In this document: positions 33,961-46,900 of the stretch, piece by piece
Layout of the letters: every line of letters begins with the position of its first letter
Position numbering within the stretch: position 1 is the stretch's first letter
From: Opisthocomus hoazin
Taxonomy: Eukaryota; Chordata; Aves; Opisthocomiformes; Opisthocomidae
Direction: 5' to 3'
DNA length: 64,000 bases
NCBI RefSeq assembly: GCF_030867145.1
Contig: NC_134429.1
Location: 16,404,615-16,468,614, forward strand
Program-made: the position numbers and the translations under genes
The notes under the pieces: model-generated
What the model saw: the letters and a program-made list of their open reading frames with translations, nothing else
Database searches by the model: none
Told to the model about the DNA's origin: nothing

Positions 33961-36291
33961 AAAGGCCAGATCCTGTGAGGTGCTGAGTGATCGTGACAGA
34001 CCGGAGGGCCGCCGGGGATGGAGGGTGCTCAACACCTGTGCAAACCAGGGCTCAGCTGTCCTGCGAGGAGGAGGAAGGGTCCTCTGTGGCTCTCCCAGCG
34101 TGGACATCAGCATTCCTCTGTGCTGTGGTGGCAGCTGGAGCAAGCTTACCACTGGGTGCTGGTGGCAGGAGGGGAGTCCCTTTGCCCTCCAGGACTGCAT
34201 GCCACCAGGGTGGAAAGCTCCTGGCTTCCCCGTCTCCCACTTCTGTGGGTGCTCTTGGTGAGAGGAGGTGAGAGGAGCCAGCTAAGCTTCGGGGTGGGGA
34301 GCACGTGCCAGCAGCAACACCCAGGAGGGAAACCAGTGCACGTCCATCATCTCCATGGCTGAACCCTGCTTCCAGCCTGGTCCTCCAGGCATGGTGCTGC
34401 TGCAGGGACTGACAAAGTGACCACTGCACCTCAGGGGCACATTTCCCTTGCGAGACAGACTAAAATTAGAAAGTATGGTGAACACCTTAATGTAGGCCAG
34501 TGTTTTCCCATCTTCCTCCTGAAAAGCAAGAAAAGGAAGTGTTGCAGGGAGGCGGCTGGGGTTTGGGCTTGCTTTCAGTTTATTTATGAACTTTTGGGTC
34601 ATCCATGAGCAAAAGCTGTTTTGCCAAACCCTGATGTTGTGCCTCAGCTTAACACCAGGTCCTCTTTTTTATTTCCTGGGTGTGTTCACCCTGGGAAAAG
34701 TGGTTTCCCAGCCTGTGTCTTTCCCAGCATGTGCTCCCCTCTGCCAGGGTACCCCTTCGCTGAGTGTCCTGCCCTGCACCTCCAGCTGCTGCACGGCACC
34801 GTGGTCCAAGGGGCTCTATGCAAGCAGGTCTTGCAGGCCCCCGTATCTTCATGCACAGTTGCAAAGCCCTGGATCTCTCTTCCTTGACTGGAGCCCCTGC
34901 AAAGTCCCTAGCCTGTGATAGCTGCAGATCAGGGTGGGAATACCGGGGAATACAAGGCATCCTCTGCTCTCCTGCCATACCAGCACCTGGGTGCTGCCAG
35001 TGCCGCTGCCTCAGAGGCTGCCCCCAGCACCGTGCACCCTGCAGCCAGCGATGTTCCACCAAAGGTTACTTTCCTCTGCTAAAATTCTCTGGGCGTCAGC
35101 TCCACCTCCCTCTGAGCCAGCCTCAGCACTCTGGGGACAGCTCAGCCCCAGTCCTTTCACGTCCTGCGTGCTGCAGCCCCTGCCATGATCGCACACCCCT
35201 GCTCACGGGCTGACGGGGGGCTCTGGGGAGGGTTAGAGAAATAAGCCTTTGGCATCCACCCTGCTTTCTTTTCGCTTTGCACCTCCCCTCCCACCCTCTC
35301 CCGATGCCAGGGAACATCGCCATTTCATCTGTGTCATCCACAGCCATCCTGGCCATCACAACCCACCCCGTGGACGTCACCCTGTGCTGGTGCGAGGGGT
35401 TCTCCTCCTCCATCTCCTGCGGCTGCCTTTTGGCCAGGGGTATGAACCACATGGCAGTGGCATGGGCCAGGGTGACGGTGGCCTGAGACGATGGCGTGTG
35501 GGGATGCAGGGTGGGGTCTTGCAGCATAACGTAACTGCGGGGCACATGGTCCAGGGGGGCCGGGAGCGTGAGGAGGCGTGTGTTGTATTTCAAGCAGCTC
35601 CACACTGTCTCTGCCTCTGCAGCCACTTGCCATATTCAAACCAGATGCAATATCCGCTTGTCAGCAGCGTAGCGTGCATGGGGGGATTTCATTCATATGT
35701 TTTGGACCTATCCCAAGCCAAACAAATGATGGAAAGGCGCAATTAACCCAATCTCAAATCTAATCCGCTCTGAGTGCCTCTCTGTCCTGGGCTCTGCCTG
35801 CTCCACGTGGTGGTGACTTGCCTCCAGATATGTGTGAGGAGACGTCGGACAGTCAGCCAGTAAAGCAAATGACAGGAGTTGGAAATGGGGGACCGGTAAC
35901 GGTGCTGCTGCTGGGGTAGGCTGAGCCCGAAGCAAAGGTCACACGTTTGTGTGGCAGCAGCCTTGGATCAGCATGTGAATGGGGAAGGCATGACACAAGG
36001 CTGAGATCATGAGTGAGAAGGTACCAGGCCACACACACGACCATCTCCAAGACCGCGCTGATGGCTGTGGGACACAACAGCAGGGACAGTGAGGTGATCT
36101 ACAGAGAGCAGGAGGTCCAAGGTCTTTGGTGAGCTATGACAGGTCCAAAGTGATCACAAGAGGATTTGGATTGTCTCGTGTGGGGTCCCCAGCCCTGTTC
36201 ACCAGGTGTGTTGCCATGGCCAAAGTGGAGGAGAAATGTGCCTGTTTCCACCAACCACTCTGCTTTGTTCAGGGCTGACTCCACAGAGCCA
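33961..36291. other. intergenic, no gene seen
   Basis: GC-rich, mixed sequence. A CTCF-like CCACCAGGGTGG occurs at about 34202-34213. Overlapping open frames on both strands (for example 35123-35626 minus and 35249-35746 plus) look like chance. Confidence 0.4.
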
Positions 36292-36724
36292 TCAGAAAGG
36301 CAACGAAGCTGGTGAAGGGTCTAGAAAAGAAATCTTAGGAGGAGCGGCTGAGGGAACTGCGGTTGCTTAGTCTGGAGGAGGCTGAGAGGAGACCTTATCG
36401 CTCTCTACAACTACCTGAAAGGAGGGTGTAGTGAGGTGGGTGTTGGTCTCTTCTCCCAAGTAACTAGCGATAGGACGAAAGGAAATGGCCTCAAGTTGTG
36501 TCAGGGGAGGTTTAGATTGGGTATTAGGAAAAATTTCTTTACTGAAGGAGTTGTGAAGCATTGGACCAGGCTGCCCAGGGCAGTGGTGAAGTTACCATCC
36601 CTGGAGGTGTTAAAAAACCGTGTAGATATGGCACTTCTGGACATGGTTTAGTAGGCATGGTGGTGTTGGGTTGATGGTTGGACTTGATGAACTCAGAGGT
36701 CTTTTCCAACCTTAATGATTCTAT
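36292..36724 (+). mobile_element. CR1 LINE, older subfamily, 5'-truncated
   Basis: Begins AGAAAGGCAACGAAGCTGGT, runs through GAGCGGCTGAGGGAACTG and GACCTTATCGCTCTCTACAA, then codes [18 protein letters not shown]. It ends with GTTGGACTTGATGAACTC, TTTTCCAACCTTAATGATTC and TAT. The 3' end differs from the ATTCTGTG copies, so this is a distinct and more diverged subfamily. Confidence 0.92.
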
Positions 36725-39700
36725 ATCCCCAAGACTGCGCTCTCCCTCTGAACACTTCCTGGCCTGGTCACACTAGTTGCTCTTTTCATGTGCCTCTTGC
36801 TGTGAGCCACTTGGGTCTTCTACCTCTGCCAGCCCCCAAAAGGACCACCTTTCCAAAAAGGGCTTTTGCCAGATCTGTAGGTTTTGCTTTCTCTTCAGTG
36901 TGGTGTCCTCTTTGCAGGAGAGAGGAAATGCTCTTGTACACCTCTTCCATAGCCCTCCTGACAAGAGATCTCTTCTAAATGCAAACTCCCTTCCCAGTTT
37001 TCCAACTTTCTATCTCATTGTTTAGGATTATCTGAGAGGGCCTTGAGCTCTGAGTCTGAGTCCATCTGACTCTCATGAGTTACCCTGGGGGATGTTCAGG
37101 GCCCTCTCGGGAGAACATCACTGTGGAGAGATGTTGCATGAAGAAGCTGGCTGTGGTGCTGCACAGGGAGCCCAGTAGAAACTTCCCTGGGGCACCACTG
37201 GCTTCCCCACAACCTCAGAGGTTCTTTCTCCATCTTGGGTGGACTCCAGGCCTTGGGGAGATGCTGTCTCTGCTCAGGTCCCAGGGAACGTGTCTGTATT
37301 TGGGATTTGCAGGTGGGGAGGGGGATTTGGCATTCTGCTGGATTGGGCTTGCCAGTTCAGAAATATCTCAAACCTTGCAGCACAGAGTTTCCAAGCTGCC
37401 CTCACAGCTCAGGGAACCTCCTGACCTGGTGAATGGCTGCCTTGTGTGACAGAGACCCTTCAGCCATGTGCTGGGACATGGGAGAGGCCTTTCTCATCCA
37501 GCCCTGCTCATGATAGGAAAACACATTATGGTGGACATGAGATACGAGGGATGACAGGAAAACACATCACTGGGAAACGGACCCAGAAGCTCACCGATCC
37601 GTCACCCATCCTGACTCCATCTTCACCTACTGCTTGCCTCCTGCAAGGCCAGGCGTGCACCTATTCCACCCCCTCTGCCTACACCTGCAATGACAAATCT
37701 CCATCTTTTCCTGCAGGCTGTATTCAGCTGGCTCCAAACCAGGTGTCTCCGTTCTCCTACCTCCCTTGCCCAGCACAGGTTGCTCTTGCTCCAATACCTC
37801 ACATCTCCCACTGCCATTGCCCTGCTTGCTGTCTCTCCCAGCTCCATGGGTGGCCCTGCTCTGCAGCCATGAGCTCTGCTCTCATTTCCCAGCTCCTTGC
37901 GATGCTGACTGCTCCAAGGAAGACTAGGAGGGTTCCCTCAGATCATGTCAGCCTTGCTTTCTGCCAGGGCCTGCCTGTCAGCTTAGCAAGCCGTTTGGGC
38001 TGATTTCTCTGTCTGGGTCTCTTTATAGCTCATTTCACGACATCTGTCTGGATGCCTGGAGACCGAACTGGCATTGTGGCCCAATTATGGCAGCCAGCAA
38101 GGCCACATGGCTCTCTGAATGTCCTACGGCTATTTTGCTGGGTTAAGGGTGCTGCTCCAGCACAGACACTCTTTGCCTGAGCTGTCCCATGTGTGAATGA
38201 CTTGGACTGGTGCTACAGACACGTCTGGCCCTTGTCACAAGCCCCAGTGATGTTAAAGGTACTGGTTTCTCCCTGGGGGCTGGCCAATCCAAATGCAGAT
38301 CAGAAATGCGGGACACTAGCTCCAAGCCCCTTCAGCACCCTGCCCTTAGAGCCTCTCCCTAGGTAGAGGCTGGGCTCTAGTGGGCAACAACCTTCATGGG
38401 ACCTCCAGCAAGGACTGGGTTATGAGCTGTACCCGTATGGCATCTTCTCTTCTCACAGAGACCCTAACACTTAGAGCTGCTCTCCAGGACCCTCCATGGG
38501 TCCTGAAACCCCTGAGGTGAAGCCACATCATGCAGGAATGAACCTTCAGAAATACATTGCCCAATACTTCTGGATCTGAAGTCCAATGCAAAGACCACTG
38601 CCAGACGACCTTGTTGAACTGACTGTGGGCTGTTATGACAGAGTGACAGGAGGCTAGGGGTTTATCCAGACCAGGCTTACTGGTGTGGGTCATAACTGGT
38701 ATTTCATCCGAACTGGATGAGTTTCTCTGATTCTCCCTCTAATGATGCTCTTGGCAATGGGAGCAGGAGGGTAGATGTACTTAGGACTGGGATGTCCAAA
38801 CACTTCTGCATCCTGGGTAAGATATAGTTAAGGGGCCCTTGTGAACCTGCCTCCCTGCCACATGCACTTCATCACACCAGTTCTCAGCCCTGTGGAGCGA
38901 TTCTTCAACCTGTGTCTGGTGCACATAGTCACATCTGTCTGAACCTGCAGGCAGCGCAGCCAGGGGAACGGGTATCCCCCATCACATCTTCCCTGCCTCC
39001 AAATCCAGGGAGCCATGCTGATCCCAGCAGGGCCCTGCGGACGGGGTGCCACGGCATGGCACCCCACAAAGATCAGGGGGTCTGCTGACTCAGGTGAGCA
39101 GGGCTCTGGCAAGGGGGAACCACCATGCATCTTCTCTCTGCCAGGCAGAGCAGAGCCCATGTGGGGAGGGAGCCAAAGGCAGCAGGGAATTTGCAGTGAG
39201 AAAAGTGGCTCTGACAGGAGTTTGCAAAGTGTTCATGGGTCAGGACCCGGCAAGTCACAAGTCTGGCTTTAAAAACAAGATGAAAGCAAAGCATACACTC
39301 TGCATGCTCCTGTAATGCCATCTGCAGTCTTTACAGACGAGGATGAAGAGGAAGAACACAGCCTTTCTTTAGCTCTGGATCTTGAAGGAAACAGCAAATC
39401 CTGCAAAATGTGTGCTGAGAGTTGTCCAGACCGCAGTGTCCTTGGAAGCCTGGTCTCTTGCTCCACTCCTGGGCATTGCCTGGCCCATCCAGACTAGGAT
39501 CTCTGGTCATGGCTATGGCTGTTGGGTCCCACATGGGGCAATGTTTTGATGTTGGAGCTTACTCTTATGTTTGAACTGGTGGGAAGGGACTGGGTGGGAT
39601 TTTCGTGCTAGGAAAGGCGTCAGGCACTGCTGGGCCTCTCCACCAAGAGCACGTATCGTGACACTTGCACTCATGCATGAGGATGGGATGGCTTCTACCG

Positions 39701-39999
39701 TGATGGGGCTTGGAGTTCTTTGCTAGTGTTGGACCTCAGAAATCCTCTTCTCCCAGCACAGCCGGAGACCATCTCCACTGGGGACCATCCCGACTGCCGG
39801 ACAGGAACATGGGGCTGTCTCACTGTCAAACTCCATCTAGTGGCATCTCTGGGCCTCGGCATGGCCCGACCATCTCCATCCTATCCACTCCACAGCCTGG
39901 AAACTTGGAGCAACCAGCTGGCCCTGTCCTTGACCACAGGAACTAAGACACCAGCAGATTGCTCCCTGTTCCTCTTCCCCACCCTCAGGCTGTCTTGCC
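36725..39999. other. intergenic, no gene seen
   Basis: Mixed unique-looking DNA. The 185-codon plus frame at 37446-38003 has no recognisable motif. A CTCF-like word in minus orientation is at 39831-39844. Confidence 0.4.
39831..39844 (-). promoter_or_regulatory. CTCF-like site, minus orientation
   Basis: The minus strand reads GCCACTAGATGGAG, close to the CTCF core CCACTAGATGGC. It faces the plus-oriented site at 29301. Binding is inferred. Confidence 0.35.
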
Positions 40000-40259
40000 A
40001 CGTGCTGGGCAGGTTTGGACGAGCGTTTTGTAGCAGTGATCTGTTTACAAGCAAGGTAAACAGCTGATGCAGCGGGGTGGTTTGCAGCGAAGGCTTTGCT
40101 TCATCATCAAGCGGGGGGAGCGAGGAAAAGAGCAAGTTGGGATTTGGCCGTTTCGATGGGACAGTCCAGCTGGCAAGTTGTGTGCATTTGTCCCTTCCAG
40201 AGGTTACAGATGTGTGCTGGACACTGTGGGAATGGGATTTTATAACAGTAATTAGTTTA

Positions 40260-40410
40260 TTCCTGAGGTAAGCAGTATAAATAGGAGAAAAATTTGTTTC
40301 CTGTTCCAATGCAAATAACCAACTGGCAGTTGGATAAGGGCCACCGAATATCAAAAGCCGAACAGGGGACTGTGTCAGCTCTATATCCCCTTCTGGCTTA
40401 TTTGCATGCT
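40260..40410. promoter_or_regulatory. motif-dense island: TATA word, two octamers, MYB-like palindrome
   Basis: TATAAATA at 40276-40283, octamer ATGCAAAT at 40309-40316, the palindrome CCAACTGGCAGTTGG at 40319-40333 (paired MYB/E-box-like words), and an inverted octamer ATTTGCAT at 40400-40407. The DNA is AT-richer and single-copy. It could be an enhancer, an old LTR promoter or an unannotated transcript start. Confidence 0.35.
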
Positions 40411-40529
40411 GGTTGGTAGAGGAATGTTTCTCTTTAGGTTACTAAATTTACTAGCTTACTGTATTTTTTTAGCTTGGGGCTGGTTATTTGAGTGGCCACT
40501 GGCCAACTGGCTGCCTACTGTTTATTTGA

Positions 40530-43500
40530 ATGGCTGGTGGCCAGCATTTGTCACTGGTCCTCTGAGCTTCCCAAACCCAATCGAAGTTATTGACTCAGGA
40601 GAATGGGCTTCTTCTCAGCTGGCCTGACCCCATGTCAGTGGCAGAGCTCTGCATCATGTGCCGACAGGCTTCTCCTCCACCAGCCGTGAGCCTCTTGCTG
40701 CTTTTGCTCTTGGAACAACTGTGTTTTCTTTCCACCTTTCTTGCTAGCTTATAGTTTTCCCCACAGTGGCATAAGCCACAGCTAGAAAGAATTCCTGCTC
40801 CACGGAGTGGCTGTTCTCTGCTGGGTGATGCTTTCTAATAATTCTTTGGCCTGTCTCTGCACCAGGGGCTCGAGGTCCTCCTGCTCCAATAAACATTGCA
40901 TCTGTGTTTTCCCCAGGCTTTCTTCGCATCCAGTACCAGACTTGTACGGGATTCCCACCTCTTGTGGAGGAGGAGCTGGTTGTGTTCCCATCGACATCCA
41001 ACCCAGCCAGAGGTTCCTTGTCTGGCTATTGATGTTGGATTAGCAGAATGGTGCTTGACTCCCTCCTCACCAAGACCTGCAGCAAAGAAAGACTTTATTT
41101 TCCTTCCTATGCTAGAATGACATGGCCATTTCTCTCGGACTTCTTGACCATCTTGCAAGCCACTGCATTTTTCTCCTCCCACTTTCATGAATGAGGATGC
41201 AGCAAGATTCTGGGGAGCCTTGGCAATGACTGCTTTACTGTTTTCTCAGGCCTCTGGCATCTCCCTCCATTTCCCCCTCCAATCTGCCTCCTCATCTACT
41301 TTCTTAATAGCTTCCTTTTTCTGCTTTGCAAGGACAAGCAACTTTTTGCAGTGGGGCAAAATACCAGCCCACCTTCATCTTCCTCCCTCCATAGTCACAG
41401 TCTCATGTGTTTGGGGTCTCACTCTTCTCCATCGCTACCACTCCCTGCTAAGTGTGTCCAGCTGGAACTCATTTGATGGCAACAACTGGATGAACCCCCC
41501 TGGCTTTTCATCTCATCCGTGTGGGACCTCTGTGTGGGAGCAGCCCCCTGCTTCATGCAGATCCTTGGCCCATGAATGCAGCACTATAAGTCATGTCCTT
41601 CCTGTGGCTAGTGACATTTTAGAGGAGCTTTCCTCCAGCTTGTGGCCAGGTCCATAAATTCCTCCTATTTGCCTGGAGAAACTCCACCCATGCATTACAC
41701 GTAGGTCACCCAGTGTTTGCCACAATGAAAGACTCAGCGTTGAGTGCTTCACAACGCTGCCAACTCTCATAGCTGAGGCTAGAGTTGTCTCCTAGGCTGG
41801 TGTTTGGGGTTTGTTTTGCTAAAGTGGGAAATTTGGTAAAAATGATCTCTCAAAATAAGGCCAGGAGGAATGCACTGTGTGACCCAGGTTAGGAACAGGC
41901 TTGGTGCCTCTGGGCATGGAAAATTTGGTGGAGGAACAGTCTGGTGTTGGGAAGCTCTTCTTCATCACCCTCTTGAATGATTCCCATGCCTGGACAGGGC
42001 TCATCTTTACCATCTGTCTTGCCTTGGAGAAGGATACGGTGTGTGAGACGTGACCTCAGCCCCTAGACTGGACAGCGCTTGCTTGGGGACCTGGCAAGGG
42101 ACAGGGCTGCTGCGGTTCAATGCAAGTGGTTCTCCACAGCCCAGAGGGACTGAGGTTGATGTAGAGTGCTGAACAGACACCTAAAGTCCTTATTTACCAG
42201 GGTGAGCTCCCTGGGATCTTGAGAGGACTTCACACCAATCCCTTTGACTTGCATGGGGACCTTCGTAAAATGTTCTTCACGCATCTGTGGCAGAGCTGAG
42301 TGTTCCTAAATGTAGCCTTCCTTTGCCTGCCTTGCACGTGCACTGCAAGAGGCAGATGCTCCCATGATGGTCGATGGCACCAAAGATGCACAGGATGATC
42401 CCTGTGTCCCCAGGGTCCCTGCAGACACAGTGCAGAATTGCTCCAGTGACACCAGCTGCCAAAACCCAGATTCATGAGGGTAATTTCAATGTGTTGTGAC
42501 ATCTAAGTCCCCTTGTGAGTCTGAACCCACATCTCCAACCGCTCTGGAGTGAAATGAAGAGATGCCTTCATGCTAAAATACTTCATGAGAAGCTTTTTGA
42601 GTCAGTCTTAGAGGAGCCTTCCTTTGCAGCAGTGGTAAATCCCAGACCTTGCAGGGCTGCAGTGTGAAGAGGGAGGAACTGTGGGCTCAAGCCCTACTCA
42701 CAGCTCTGGTCAGTGAGGCTGCAGATCCCTGTCAGCACAGGCTGTGGCAGGGCACTTTATTATTTTCCTTGTTCTCTCATTTCTACACATAATTCCCAGT
42801 GCTGGGTGGCTCCATGTGGACTCCCGCTCCAGCATCTCTCAGATGCTGGTGAGTTGGCAAGGTTCTGGCTGCCAAGGAGGGGATGAGGGCAGGGCCCCTG
42901 GCCCGTGCCTTCCCCACCGTCACCATGCAGCTCCCATGACAGATGAGTCCCCTGCCCTCCCAGCCCTCTCCTAGGACATGGGCTGGCATCGCTTGCTTTT
43001 TCTGAGCTCAGCCTGGCTGGGTACTGATGGAGAGTCCTCCAGGCACTGGGAGGAAATTTTGTACCCGCCCATCTGGGATGGGAGGTGGAAACCCAGCCAT
43101 AGGGTGCCTGTGGGGATTGAGAGCATCTCTGCCATTGCGGGCTGAGCGGCGGGTCCTTGGAGAGCCCCATGCCGACCTTGACCTTCCCAGGACCCCAAGG
43201 CTCCATGCCAGGTTAGAGAGGGGATGGTGGGGGCATGCTTACACCTCATGGAGGACCTGCTCTGAGGAGCCAGGGGATGGTCATGGTCCCTGGGCCAACG
43301 CAGGGCTGTCTCTGGTGGGAATGAGCTTTGGAGTCCCTCAGTCCCAGCGTCAGAGGTGGTCTGGGCTTGGCAGGGGCTAGAGGCTGCTCTTTGTGTCCAG
43401 CCGCTGCCACTGGTGTGAGCTCAATGAAATGCTTCCTCGCCGTCCTGCCATTGAGGAGAGCCCCCCGCCGCGCTGCCTGCTGGATGGGGAGCTGCCATCA
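40530..43500. other. intergenic, one unclassified repeat-like block
   Basis: No gene recognised. The block at 40744-41190 has overlapping minus frames of 85-117 codons that I cannot assign to a family, with AATAAA words on both strands. It could be an old LTR or retroposed fragment. The rest is mixed DNA. Confidence 0.3.
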
Positions 43501-43900
43501 CCAGCCCCGCTGCTGCAGGAGGTGAGATTTCATCTCCTCGCCCTTAATTCCTCCGGCCGCTCTGCCAAATCCAGCCTCCACCCCGCCTGCCGCTGGCTGG
43601 CTCTCTGGCGCATTCACAGCCCGCCACAAAAAACCACTTGGGATTGTTTTGAATTTAAAATCCTATTAGTCTTAAATTAATTGCCTTTTCTTGCGGAGCA
43701 GCGGGTTGGAACTGGCGGGCCCGGCTTGTAATTATTAACTGGGGAAAGGCTTGCACGGAGAAAAGCTGCTTCTCTCCTGCTGGGTTGCGCTCTATAGGCG
43801 CAGCCCTTCTGTCCTGCTTTCTTCTTTGGCTTTTATTAACCAGCTCATCCCCTTTTGCAGATCACCCTTTTATCTGGGAAGGGATGGGGAAGCTTTGAAC
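43501..43900. promoter_or_regulatory. AT-rich core within GC-rich DNA, enhancer candidate
   Basis: AACCAC (RUNX-like) at 43632-43637, AAATTAATTG at 43675-43684 and TAATTATTAA at 43729-43738 lie in a sharp AT-rich core flanked by GC-rich sequence. Single-copy looking. Function is inferred. Confidence 0.3.
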
Positions 43901-46900
43901 CTTGGAATTAAATTCTCCTCAGAGCCATGACGAAGGGGCAAGTTTTGGTTCATTTCACTCTCGGGGAAAGTGGGAAGAGCCCGAATGGGAAATGAAATGT
44001 GTCGGCAGGGATGTCAAGGGGTTAATGCAGGGGGGAAGGACAGCAGCACCTGGGGAGATGATCCATGTTCCTGCCGGCTGTGCTGAGCCTCCGTGTAACA
44101 CCGGGACCAGGCATCCCTGCTTGCTTCATGGGGGAGAGCTTTCCTCGGTGCCAGGATCGTCTCCCTTATTCTGGCATAAGGATCCTCGGATCAGGCAGAA
44201 GTCGGGAGGAGCCTTGGGCTGCTGCTGCAAACAGCTTGGGCCCAATGGCTTTTTTTTTAAGATGTAATTAGATTTTAGGAAATTTCTGGCACCAAGATCT
44301 GGCATCAGTGCACCTGTGGGATTGAGATAAAGAGGGTTTGCAGACCTGGGTCAGGACCTTGTGAAGTCGTGGGTCTCCAGACCCGCTGTGCTGTGATGGT
44401 GGGATGGTGGCCGGCCCCAGGGAAGGGGTCAGGATGGCCGGGGCACCTCTGCTGTGTCCCTGCTTGTGGTCTCACCGGCACAAGGGGCAGGGGCTGGTCC
44501 CAAAGCACCCATGGGTGCCAGGGACCGTGCTGGCTTCAGGAGGGTGCCAGGTACGGAACAGCCTGTGCCAGGGCAGGACACCTCCCGCCCAGGGCAGGAG
44601 TGGTGTTGGTGACATTAACAAACTGCTTTGGCTTTTTTCCCTTTCGGGTGAAGCTGAGGGCTGGCCGTGCCAGGTCCCATCCCGGCGGCACTGCCTGCAT
44701 GGGACCGGCTCCTGCCAGTCCCCCGTCCTGGGTTTGGCCAGGACCATAACACCCCCTCTGCCCAGGAAGGCTGGTGATGGCCAGCACTGCTCCTGCTGTG
44801 GATGTGGCTCTGTGGGTCCTCTTGTGCCGGAGCCATCCCAGGTCACTCCCGCCCCTGAGCCAGGGGAAAGCAGACTCTGATGGGATTTTGCCATTTCCCC
44901 AAGGACACTTGGGGTATTTTAGGGAACATCCTCATACTTTAAGCCCGAGTGAGCAGCTGGAGCAGCATCGGTGAGCAGGGACCACAGCAGAAGGACCACC
45001 CTTCATCCCCATCCCCAGACAGACAGCGTGGTGAGGGGAGGGTGGTTCAGCGAGCAGGGCAGCAGCAGTCTGGACTTTTCCAGGATTTTTTGATTCCCGG
45101 TGACAAATCTCTCTTCAAGTCCGTGCATGACTGAAATTCATCTTGGCTCGTGGGAGCTCAGCGAGCCCAGCCAGGGAGGAAGGGAGGGGAGGCTGGGCAG
45201 CAGCTCCGCTCGCCCAGCCTGCCTGCCGGATTAGGCAGAAACAGCTCTCGCGACGACGGCTCATGGGCAGGGTGAAACAGGAACTCCAGCTTCACAGACA
45301 AAGTTATTTTGGTAGCTGTGCGCAAACCCCCCATTGGAAAATGTGACACGCTTCTTATCCCCTTGAATTTGCTCACAAAACACTAATTAAGGCATGTAAT
45401 GAAGACAGCAGCATCCATTAATAAAGAATCATTATGGGGATGGATTAGCGAGCTTATCGGAAACAGGTGGAAGTGAGCTGGGAGTCTGCTCGGGGCGGCA
45501 TGTGCGAGCCCAGGCTTTCCCAGCCCTCCAGGACAGCGTGCCGGGAGCCTCCGAGGATGCACCCCGCGGCCCTCCACCACGGATGGATGGGGCAGGCTGG
45601 GGGGGTGCATTCAGGGAGCTCCCCTGCCCCAGGGTTCGTTTTGGGATGGAGATCCGCACCCCTCCCCAAACTGCTCCGCTGTCTGGGATGCTGCTGGCGG
45701 TGTTGGGTCCCTCCCTGTGGGAAGCCACATCCACCCAGCGCAGCAGATAGGAGCTGGTGGGGACAGTGAGACCCTTTGGGAAGGAAGGAGGTGGGGAATG
45801 GCTGGAGCACGCGAGGTATTCAGTCCTTGGATGAATAACTTCTAAGGCCAGGGGAGTGTGGTGTCTTTTGTACCCTTGTTAGCCCCTGACACCTGCCTGC
45901 CTTCTGCTCTGCTATTAATACAGAGCTGACTCATGGTCTCTGCAGCCCCTCTGGGCAGGATTTAGGCTGCAAAGATGCTCAGCCTGGCTAGCTGAAGGTG
46001 TGTTGCATCTATTTCTGAGCAGCTCAGCTAAGGCCAGTGATGAAGAAAGGAAGCTGGGCTCTCCCTGACCTTTGACCTTCATTCAGGTGATATTCCAGCA
46101 TCATCCTGCACCGCTGCCTGTGTGGTTGGGGGCCACCTGCCCTCTTGTTAATTGGGGATGTGACAACCCTGCTTCCAGACACAGACCCCAGTGGGACACC
46201 CACCCCCTCTGCCACCAACTCCCATCGTGTTTGCACAAGGAACCCATCAACCACCTCCAGTCCTTTGCCAACTGGGGACACTCACCCTCCCTCTGTCTTC
46301 TCCTTTGAGTTCTGGGGTCTCAGTTCACCCACACGACCGTCCTCCTATCCCTCATTATCTTCCCAGGTTGACCCAACACACCATCCCAGTATCTGACATC
46401 CTTCCACATCCTCCTCCCTTTCCAATTGGTCTCCATTCCCCATAGGGTTCAAACCCACCGGGGGTGGTCCTGGCTGCGTGGTCCAATCCCCTGACTCCAT
46501 GGATGGCTACATGGGCTGGAGGTCAAGCAAGCCTTCAGGAAAAGGGCGAGGAGTCCTCACTTACGGACATGCTTCGGAAAGCTACACTTTCCCTGTCTCC
46601 TCCATGGACAGGCAAAAAGTGCCTCTGCTCTCACAAGCATCCTCCTCATGCTGCTGCTCCCAGTATCCTTCAGCCTGGACTGGTGGAGCTTCTTAAGCAT
46701 TGCCCGGGCCGCAGGGGGACACAGCGGGGCTGGGGCTGTTGTCCCTTGTGGGCATCCTGGGAAGGAAGCGAAGCAGCAGGTGGTTTTTCTCGCTCAGGGC
46801 ATGATGTCCCGTGAAGAGAAGAGGAAGGTGTGAGCCAGCAGTTTGGCCTCATGGAAACGGAAACCGGAGAGGGGAGATTTATCCACGGGCATTATGTGTG

